DNA from: Aliarcobacter sp.
GTDB taxonomy: Bacteria; Campylobacterota; Campylobacteria; Campylobacterales; Arcobacteraceae
Assembly (NCBI GenBank): GCA_028689025.1
Contig: JAQTXA010000020.1
Location: 1-52,064 of the forward strand
Direction: 5' to 3'
Length of the DNA stretch: 52,064 bases
Shown here: positions 16,314-23,800 of the stretch, piece after piece
Numbering within the stretch: position 1 is the first letter of the stretch
Layout: every line of letters begins with the position of its first letter
Made by a program: the position numbers and the translations under genes
The notes under the pieces: model-generated
The model's database searches: none
What the model saw: the letters and a program-made list of their open reading frames with translations, nothing else
Told to the model about the DNA's origin: nothing

Positions 16314-16853
16314 TTAATTTGTTATTATATAATCAGCTCGAATATCGTAATTATCAGATAGAATTTTTTCACTTTTACAAAGTATTAACTGGGTAAAAAC
16401 CATTGTTGGTTTGTAGCCTAAATTACCAAAAAATCTATCATACATACCTTTTCCAAAACCTATTCTTTTTCCTAGTTTATCTATTCCCACAACTGGAACA
16501 ATGGCTAAGTCTATTTTTCTAGCTTTAAAAAATGAGTTATTTGGTTCTTTTATTCCAAATCTCTTTTTATGTAAGGGTAATCTATATTTAACAATTTTAA
16601 AACTCTCCCCTTGCATAAATGGCACATATACATTTTTGTTTTTTGTTTTTCTTAAACTTCTTATTAATGGCTTTACATCAACTTCTATACCCAAAGGTAT
16701 ATACAACAAAATATTTTTTGAATCACTTCGTTTTATAAAGTCTTCTAATTTTTTAACAATTATTTTATTTTTGTAATACTTTAAAAAAAGGCTTGTAAAC
16801 TCTAATCTTTTGATACTCGATTTTCTAAAATCACTTTTGTGATCGTTTTTCAT
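16314..16853 (-). CDS. 5-formyltetrahydrofolate cyclo-ligase family protein
   Basis: The protein has 179 residues. KNILLYIPLGIEVDVKPLI and the signature RIGFGKGMYDRFF (GxGxGxYDR type ATP/phosphate loop) mark the MTHFS (YgfA) family, which converts 5-formyl-THF to 5,10-methenyl-THF with ATP. The start ATG is preceded by GAGG. It is the first gene of the operon running through rny, rsmD, the permease and a lipoprotein. Its promoter lies in the 61-base divergent region that also carries a 12-bp inverted repeat. Confidence 0.88.
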   Translation of the reverse strand: MKNDHKSDFRKSSIKRLEFTSLFLKYYKNKIIVKKLEDFIKRSDSKNILLYIPLGIEVDVKPLIRSLRKTKNKNVYVPFMQGESFKIVKYRLPLHKKRFGIKEPNNSFFKARKIDLAIVPVVGIDKLGKRIGFGKGMYDRFFGNLGYKPTMVFTQLILCKSEKILSDNYDIRADYIITN

Positions 16854-16866
16854 ATTTAAGCCTCAC

Positions 16867-16904
16867 TTGGGTAAAATTTCTACCCAACAAATAATTTTAC
16901 CCAA
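16867..16904. promoter_or_regulatory. Inverted repeat with alternative pairings in a divergent promoter
   Basis: TTGGGTAAAATT (16867-16878) is perfectly complementary to AATTTTACCCAA (16893-16904). A second complement, TACCCAA (16881-16887), sits inside the loop, so the left arm can pair with either. The right arm runs into the AAAGGA ribosome-binding site (16903-16908) of the TlpA-like gene. It may be an operator or an RNA switch; function is inference. Confidence 0.55.
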
Positions 16905-16914
16905 AGGAATTAAA

Positions 16915-17475
16915 ATGCAGTTTAAAACTTTAGCATTTTTGTCAATTTTATCTATTTTATTATTTACAGGGTGTGATTCAAAAGATAAAGATAAAGAATC
17001 AAAGGAATCTACTAGTGTTCAGAAAGTTGAAAGAACTACAGAATTCCAGCTAAAAACTACAAATGATGGTATAATAAATATTAGACTAGAAAATGAAAAA
17101 ATAATACTAAAGGATTATCCAAATAAAATTGTTTTATTAAACTTTTTTACAACATGGTGTCCAGCTTGCAAAGCAGAAATCCCAAATTTAATTCAATTAC
17201 AAAATGGTTATAAAAATGACTTTGTGGTTATCTCAGTTTTACTAGAAGAGATGAAAACAAATGAGCAAATAAAAGAATTTATAAAACTATCTGATATAAA
17301 TTACGATGTAATAAATTCACCTGAAAGTATTGAACTTGCAAGAAGTCTAGGTGGAATAAAATCTATTCCAACTATGTATTTAATTGATAAAAACAATGTA
17401 GTATTCCAAAAATATGTAGGATTAGTTCCTTCTGAAATGATGGAAATTGATATAAAAAAAGTATTAGAAAGATAA
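16915..17475 (+). CDS. TlpA-like thioredoxin-fold lipoprotein
   Basis: The protein has 186 residues from the ATG at 16915 (AAAGGA 6 bases upstream); a TTG at 16867 would put a charged extension before the signal peptide and is rejected. The lipobox FTGC gives Cys20 as lipidated. The domain from about 45 has the redox site WCPAC (81-85), preceded by KIVLLNFFTT, and a cis-Pro region GIKSIPTMYLID. It is a membrane-anchored periplasmic disulfide reductase of the TlpA/ResA type, often serving cytochrome c maturation or copper sites. It is 10 bases upstream of ftsY. Confidence 0.9.
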   Translation: MQFKTLAFLSILSILLFTGCDSKDKDKESKESTSVQKVERTTEFQLKTTNDGIINIRLENEKIILKDYPNKIVLLNFFTTWCPACKAEIPNLIQLQNGYKNDFVVISVLLEEMKTNEQIKEFIKLSDINYDVINSPESIELARSLGGIKSIPTMYLIDKNNVVFQKYVGLVPSEMMEIDIKKVLER

Positions 17476-17485
17476 AGGTTAATTA

Positions 17486-18529
17486 ATGTTCAGTTTTTTT
17501 AAAAAGAAAAAAGAAGAAGAGAATTTAGAAAAAAAAGAACTTTCACAAGAGCAACTAGATGAAAGTCAAACCCATGCAAATCCTATAGATATAAAAGTTG
17601 AAGAAATTAGCGAAAAAGTAGAAATTGAAAAGAAAAAAGAAGAAGATCAAAAAGGATTTTTTTCAAGAGCTTTAGAAAAAACTTTTGCAACAATTAAAAC
17701 TGTAGTTCCACAAAAACAAGAAAAGATATCTTTTGATGATATTCAAGAACTTCTAATTGAAGCTGATATGGAATATGAAATCATAGAAAAAGCGATGGAT
17801 GGACTTCCAGCTGAAATTACAAGAAAACAGTTAAGACACAGACTTGTAATGCTTTTTGAACATGCCCCTGAAGTTGATTTATCAAATTTACCAAAACCAT
17901 TTGTAAGACTTATAATTGGTGTAAATGGTGCTGGAAAAACTACAACTATCGCAAAATTAGCAAATATCTCTAAAAAAGAGGGGAAATCTGTTATTTTAGG
18001 AGCTGGTGATACATTTAGAGCAGCTGCTATTGAGCAACTTTCAACTTGGGCAGCAAAACTTGATGTTCCTATCATTAAAACAAAACAAGGACATGATGCT
18101 TCAGCAGTTGCATATGATACGATAAGTGCTGCAATTGCTAGAAATATTGATAATGTTATTATTGATACAGCAGGACGTCTTCAAACTCAAACAAATCTAA
18201 ATAATGAACTTAAAAAAATAGTAAAAGTTTGTAGCAAAGCAATGCCTGACGCTCCCCACCAAAAACTTATGATTTTAGATGGAACACAAGGAAATACAGC
18301 AATTGCTCAGGCACGTGCATTTAATGAAATGGTTGGAATTGATGGAATTATTGTGACAAAACTTGATGGAACAGCAAAAGGTGGAGCACTATTTTCAATC
18401 TCAAATCAACTTGAACTTCCAATTTTTTATGTGGGAATTGGTGAAAAGCAAGATGATTTAATCAAATTCTCACCTGATGAATTTGTTGATAGTTTACTAA
18501 ATGAAATCTATACACCAGAAAATAACTAA
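17486..18529 (+). CDS. ftsY: Signal recognition particle receptor FtsY
   Basis: The protein has 347 residues. A short charged N-terminal A-region (1-60) precedes the NG GTPase domain: P-loop GVNGAGKTTT (145-154), DTFRAAA, DTAGRLQ, TKLDGTAKGG and a C-terminal GIGEKQDDL. It docks SRP-ribosome complexes at the inner membrane. It is co-transcribed with the TlpA-like gene upstream and a TonB/TolA-like gene 11 bases downstream. Confidence 0.96.
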   Translation: MFSFFKKKKEEENLEKKELSQEQLDESQTHANPIDIKVEEISEKVEIEKKKEEDQKGFFSRALEKTFATIKTVVPQKQEKISFDDIQELLIEADMEYEIIEKAMDGLPAEITRKQLRHRLVMLFEHAPEVDLSNLPKPFVRLIIGVNGAGKTTTIAKLANISKKEGKSVILGAGDTFRAAAIEQLSTWAAKLDVPIIKTKQGHDASAVAYDTISAAIARNIDNVIIDTAGRLQTQTNLNNELKKIVKVCSKAMPDAPHQKLMILDGTQGNTAIAQARAFNEMVGIDGIIVTKLDGTAKGGALFSISNQLELPIFYVGIGEKQDDLIKFSPDEFVDSLLNEIYTPENN

Positions 18530-18540
18530 AGGAGATAAAA

Positions 18541-19248
18541 TTGAGGGGAAAAACAAAATCTTTTTTTGAAGATACATTTATACTTATTTTTGTTGCAGTC
18601 TTAATATACTTAATTTATAGCTTTTTCTTCTCTTCAGAAGAAGAAGTAAAAGTTCAAGAACCTAAAACTTTTGTAGAAAAAAGAGTTGATATTAACGATA
18701 ACAAAGAACCTGTTATTGATGAAACAAAAGTTCTTAATGGTATAAAAGATGAATCTATCAACTCAGAAAAAACAGAAGAGAAAGTTATAGAATTACCAAA
18801 AGTTGAATCTATTCAAAAAGAGCAAATTGAAGACGTAAGTAAAAATAATGAAAGTTCATCAGTTGAAAGAAAAATTGAAGAAAAGATTGAAGATATCAAA
18901 GTTGAACCTCTTAAAATCGAGAAGAATACAATAGAAGCAATAGAAAAAACGACTCAAGATAGTGATGAAAAAATTAAAGTTGAAGCTTTTTATTCACCTA
19001 TTAGAGAAAAAATCTATGCAAATATAAATAAAAATGTAAATAAATCTTTAATAAAAACTGGTGAATTTGTAAGTATAAGGCTTACAGTTTTAAAAGATGG
19101 AAGTTATGAACAATTAACTTTTATTGATGGAAATAAAGAGTATTTTGAGCTTTTTAGATCTTCAATTAAAGAGGCTTATCCTGTAAGAATTGATGACTCT
19201 TTAAGAAATAGCTTCCCAAGATATTTTAGAATGAAAATAGAATTTTAA
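18541..19248 (+). CDS. Membrane protein with TonB/TolA-like C-terminal region
   Basis: The protein has 235 residues with a TTG start 5 bases after AGGAGA. One N-terminal membrane segment (about 11-29) is followed by a long Glu/Lys/Ile-rich, probably extended periplasmic linker (30-150). A compact C-terminal domain (about 155-235) follows: YSPIREKIYANINKN, VSIRLTVLKDGSYEQLTFIDG and FRSSIKEAYPVRIDDSL. This architecture is that of TonB or TolA energy transducers, but no ExbB/ExbD or TolQ/R is adjacent. It is the last gene of the ftsY operon; a hairpin overlaps its stop codon. Function is inferred from shape only. Confidence 0.7.
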   Translation: MRGKTKSFFEDTFILIFVAVLIYLIYSFFFSSEEEVKVQEPKTFVEKRVDINDNKEPVIDETKVLNGIKDESINSEKTEEKVIELPKVESIQKEQIEDVSKNNESSSVERKIEEKIEDIKVEPLKIEKNTIEAIEKTTQDSDEKIKVEAFYSPIREKIYANINKNVNKSLIKTGEFVSIRLTVLKDGSYEQLTFIDGNKEYFELFRSSIKEAYPVRIDDSLRNSFPRYFRMKIEF

Positions 19249-19261
19249 TAATTCTATTTTT
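19234..19261. terminator. Bidirectional terminator between convergent genes
   Basis: An 11-bp perfect stem, AAAATAGAATT (19234-19244) with its complement at 19250-19260, has a 5-base loop. On each strand the 3' arm ends in a T-run (A-run on the 5' side), and the stop codon of the plus-strand gene lies in the loop region. Confidence 0.75.
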
Positions 19262-19275
19262 ACAAGCTACTTATT

Positions 19276-20103
19276 CTATTTAAATTTATCCAAAAACTTT
19301 TTATATGGTTCTTCCCAACAACAGTTATGTGTTGCATCAAAATATAAATAATTAATCTTACCTTTTTTCTTAAACTTAGAGTAATAAGATAAAAATACCT
19401 CTTTAGGAATAATATCATCTTGATTTCCTATTAAATGATATTGCTCAATATTTTCAAGATTTCTGCTAAAATCTGCTGGATTTAGTGATTCATCTAATCT
19501 AGAGATGTTATGCATTGTAGTCCATTTTTCAGTGTCTACATTTCCAGCAACAGTTATTAACTTACTTACATCTGTTCTTTGTGCAGAAACTAAACTAGCA
19601 ACTGCTCCACCACCTGAATAACCAATTAGTGTAAAACTTCTATTTTTATAACTACTTTTGAGTTTATTTAAAGATTCATCATAACTCTTTATTACATTAT
19701 TATCAAATCTATTACTAGTCCAATATTTTTTATTACATTGGGATGAAGTTATATATTGGCAAGGTCTTGCTAGATAAATTTTACACTCATATTTATCTTG
19801 ATTCATAAGTTTTAATGCAGTAGGATTCACAGGCGTTGGGTCACTAGATATTGTATTTCTTGTAATCCAAGCTAAACCATCACCTTCAATATAAACTCTT
19901 AAATCCTTATCTTTACAATTTTTCTGATTTTTTTGCAAAGATAAAAAATTAAAAGTAGAAGTTTGAATATCAACTTCTGCAAATTCTTGATTTTTTAATA
20001 ACAAAAGAGAATCTTTTCTCTCTTGTGGAGTAGGAATTGAACTTAAACATCCAGAAACAATAAATGCCAATGAAAAAGGGAAAAGATATGAAATAATATT
20101 CAT
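19276..20103 (-). CDS. Alpha/beta-hydrolase lipoprotein
   Basis: The protein has 275 residues. A signal peptide with lipobox VSGC makes Cys19 the predicted lipid site. The hydrolase fold shows VYIEGDGLAW, the nucleophile elbow GYSGGG with Ser163, an acid loop LIGNQDDIIP, and a late His in DATHNCCWEEP. These make a plausible Ser-Asp-His triad, so an esterase or lipase at the envelope is likely, with unknown substrate. It starts 2 bases after the parvulin-like gene and is the third gene of the autotransporter operon. Confidence 0.83.
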   Translation of the reverse strand: MNIISYLFPFSLAFIVSGCLSSIPTPQERKDSLLLLKNQEFAEVDIQTSTFNFLSLQKNQKNCKDKDLRVYIEGDGLAWITRNTISSDPTPVNPTALKLMNQDKYECKIYLARPCQYITSSQCNKKYWTSNRFDNNVIKSYDESLNKLKSSYKNRSFTLIGYSGGGAVASLVSAQRTDVSKLITVAGNVDTEKWTTMHNISRLDESLNPADFSRNLENIEQYHLIGNQDDIIPKEVFLSYYSKFKKKGKINYLYFDATHNCCWEEPYKKFLDKFK

Positions 20104-20104
20104 T

Positions 20105-20836
20105 TTATTTTAACAGTAAATTTATTTCTTGGACTAATGCTTTTCTCTTTGCAAGATTAATCAAAGCCTCTTTTGATTCTTCAAAAGAAGCATCTTTTTC
20201 TGGAATAAATTTCTCTATAAGAATAATTTGAGTACCAATATCTTTTAAATTAACTTTTACAATATCACCTTCATTTTTATCTTTTAAAGCTGTACTTATT
20301 TCTAAATTTAATTTATTTATATCAACTAAATCACTTAAACCATCTTTTTGTTTAGATGCTAAATCATTTGAAACAGATTTTACATATTTGACAAAAGAGT
20401 CTTGTCTGTCTTTTTTAGTTTTAGATTTGTTTAAAGCACTTATAATTTTGTCAGCGTTTTCTTCATATGTAACTAAGATATTTCTTAATTCGTATTTTGC
20501 AACAACCCTTGGTTTTTCAGCTATGTATAACTCTTTTAGTTCAGAATCTGTAGGAATATAACTTCTTAAAAACTTTTCACTCCAAATATCTACTGTCATA
20601 ATATTTTTTGCAGTTTTTAAATTTATATCATTTTTCATTTTATCTTTTTCTAGAATTTGTGCTAATCTTGCGATTTTTTCATACTCTTTTGATAAAACTT
20701 CTTTTACATTTGATTCTTGTTTATAAAAATCCACTTTATGTTTTTGAGCTGTGTAAGAAGCAACTTCATTTTGGTCTGAGAATAAATTAACATTAAATAA
20801 AAAACTACACAATGACAAAGCTAAAATTTTTTTCAT
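20105..20836 (-). CDS. Periplasmic parvulin-like (PpiC/SurA-type) peptidyl-prolyl isomerase
   Basis: The protein has 243 residues with a signal peptide (about 1-20). The N-terminal half is helical, with SELKELYIAEKPRVVAKYELRNILV matching the entry to a parvulin domain. The domain follows (SNDLASKQKDGLSDLV, EGDIVKVNLKDIGTQIILIEK), ending in a helical tail. This is the layout of SurA/PpiD/PEB4-type periplasmic chaperones. The family is inferred from pattern and catalytic residues are not obvious, so it may be a chaperone without isomerase activity. It lies 23 bases downstream of the autotransporter and could assist its assembly. Confidence 0.75.
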   Translation of the reverse strand: MKKILALSLCSFLFNVNLFSDQNEVASYTAQKHKVDFYKQESNVKEVLSKEYEKIARLAQILEKDKMKNDINLKTAKNIMTVDIWSEKFLRSYIPTDSELKELYIAEKPRVVAKYELRNILVTYEENADKIISALNKSKTKKDRQDSFVKYVKSVSNDLASKQKDGLSDLVDINKLNLEISTALKDKNEGDIVKVNLKDIGTQIILIEKFIPEKDASFEESKEALINLAKRKALVQEINLLLK

Positions 20837-20859
20837 TTTCTTCCTTTTTTATATAAATA

Positions 20860-23800
20860 CTAGAAACTAAGTCTAAAAGATGCATTTCCTGAATATCCTT
20901 GGAAACTACCATCTTTACTTCTATCATAATCAACACCTAACATTAAACTTGTTGATTGAGATAATGTTGTTTTAATACCAATTCCTGCTTTATACATAGT
21001 ATCAGTTAAATCTTGTGTTGGAGTAACAAATTCATTTCCACCACCTGTATATTGAGCTTTAATATCAGCATTTTTATCACCAATTGCATTATAAACTCCA
21101 AATTTAAGTTCAGGAATAATTACAACATTACCAAGATTTAGATTTGCAGAAATTTTCGTTCCAAGACCAATATTACCTTTAGTAATTTTTGTATTAGCAA
21201 CTTTTAAAGCATCATTTTGATATACGCTACCTTTTTCAGTATATGCTTTTTGATTTAAAGTTCCATATTCAAATGATGCAAATGGAGTAAAAGTTGCAAT
21301 ATCTTCTAAATATACTCTATATCCTGTCTCTACTTTTGCAGATAATTGATCTGCATCTACTGAAGAGGTCAATTTACCTGAGTTTGCAGTTCTAGATCCC
21401 TCTGTAGTATGTTTTGCATAAGAAAGCACTCCATCAACATAAGCATCTCCTAACTCTTTTGATGCGTATGCTGATAATTGAATACTTTTAGTGTTAGAAC
21501 TATCACCAGCTCTAAAATCCGTTTGATTTATTTTAGTATCGGAATGAGCAAAAGCAATACCAATTGTTGTACCATCTCTTAAAGTTTTATCAACTCCTGC
21601 AACTAAACCATAAGTAGATGTTTCATATCCATCATAATCTTTTACTTTATTTTGAGTTGCTTTTGCTCCCATAGCTTTTATCCATAAGGCATAATCTTGC
21701 ATATAATCCCCAGATGATAACCCTGAGTAATCACCACCCCAAGGAATAAAATCCATACTAGAAGAGACTCTAATATCTGATATCCTATCACTAATAGTTG
21801 ATAATACTGTATTTGTAGCTACTAAAGAAGATTTAATTGTTGAATTATTTGCAATTGGTGTTAATAATTTTTGAGTTCTAATCATCTCTTCTTTTTTAGC
21901 ATTTGTTAAAACTGTTCCTCCATCTAACTCTTCTAATCTTCTAATTACATCCGATAAAGCACCTTCCCTTTGCGCTTCATTAGCATATCCGGCAAGTGCT
22001 TGAGAAGCTCCATTTGAATAATGATTTCCTATTTCTGATTTTACAATATACAAATCATTAGGATTATAAGCTCCACTACCTGTTCTATCTGCAAATAAAG
22101 TAAGATTTGTTCCATCATTTTTTACAATAGAATCTATAATACTATTATCACTTACTAATCCATTTAATTCTGTACCATAATAGGTTCCTGTTGAACTAGT
22201 TGCATTAATTAAATTATATTTTCCAGCTCCATACCAACTACCATCATAAGTTATATTAATTTTTGTATCACTTGATAATATAATACTATTAGCTGTAATA
22301 CTTCCTGATTTTGGATTTTCAACTGCTTGACCTGCACTAATATCAGTTGTATATACTTTAAATTTAAGGGTTGAATTAGATGCTATATTTAAATTATCTG
22401 CAACCGTTAGATCATAATCACTAACATTTAAAATAGAATTATTTTTTACTTCTAAATTTCCACCAAAAGTAATATTATCTGTAATATTTATGCTTGTATT
22501 ATTTAAACTATTTCCAATATATGTATTTTGTGCATAAATATTTTTACTTAAATCCATAACATAACTATCAGAACTAGTACCAGCTGAAGCAAAAGTTACA
22601 TTTTTAAGTTTCTTACTAGCTGTTCCTATATCCGAATAGAGTGTTGTTGTACCTAAAAAGTTTAAAGTACCTACATTATCTGTTTGAGTTTTAACTGCAA
22701 CTGGAACAGTTGAGACAATAATTGATTTACCATTGCTGACATTAACTATACCATCACCAAGATTATCATAGATTAAATCTCCTATTAAATCTCCCTCGAA
22801 ATTAACAGTACCTGTTCCACTTACATGAAATGTTGTATCATTACTCTCTTTAACATAAACATCATTTTTAAATGTAACTATTGAGCTGTCAGCACCTGCA
22901 TTAATTCTTTCAAAAGTACTGTTACCAGCTGTATTTCCACCTAATGCTCCAGTTACAGTTGAACTTCCATTAAATGTAAGAATTGCGCTGTTTGCATTTA
23001 AAAATTGAATTCCTGATGTTCCTGTAGTTAAATTCACATTATCACCAATCGCTAAAGTGCCAGTAGTATTATTTAAATCTACAGTTCCAACCATACCTTC
23101 TGCCGTATTAGCTACAGTATCTCCATTTAATGCAACTTTACCATTGCCAGAATATTTTAAAGTTGTTGCATAAACCATATCATTAAAAGTAACTATTTCT
23201 GCCGTTGCACCTGCATTAATAGTATTTAAAACTTTATTACTTTCTCCTACTTCTCCTGTAATATTAGATGTTCCTTGGAAAGTTAATGTTCCTGTATTAG
23301 TAACATCTGTAGTAACAAGAATATTATCAAGACCCGTATTTGTCATATTTGCATTATCTGAAAGTGTTAAAGTTGCATTATTTCTAAGCCCAACAACATC
23401 AGCATAAAGTTCTCTACCTAAGGCATCAAACGTAACTAATACACCATCTGTACTATTTTGATCATTATTAGTATTAATATTAAGTTCTTTAATTCCTAAA
23501 CCAGAAGTTCCAATATTACCTGAAATAGTTCCATCACCTTTATAATTTAAGATTCCTGTATTATTGGCAAGAGTTTGAACAGAACCTAGTATACCTTTTC
23601 CATCTGCAACATTTACAGTTGCATTATTTCCTGAAAAATTAATATCTCCAGTTAAAGTACCATTTAAATTTACAATTCCATCACCTGTTAAGTTTAGGTT
23701 TGTAGCATACACATCTGAGCTAAATGTTGAATTGGAACTATTTACTCCTGTATTTATAACTTTTAAACTTTCTGTACTTGTTCCTACTTGTCCACTAATA

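Noticed and set aside
16867..16914. N-terminal extension of the TlpA-like protein from a TTG
   Set aside because: It would place a charged stretch before the lipoprotein signal and has no ribosome-binding site; the ATG at 16915 has AAAGGA.
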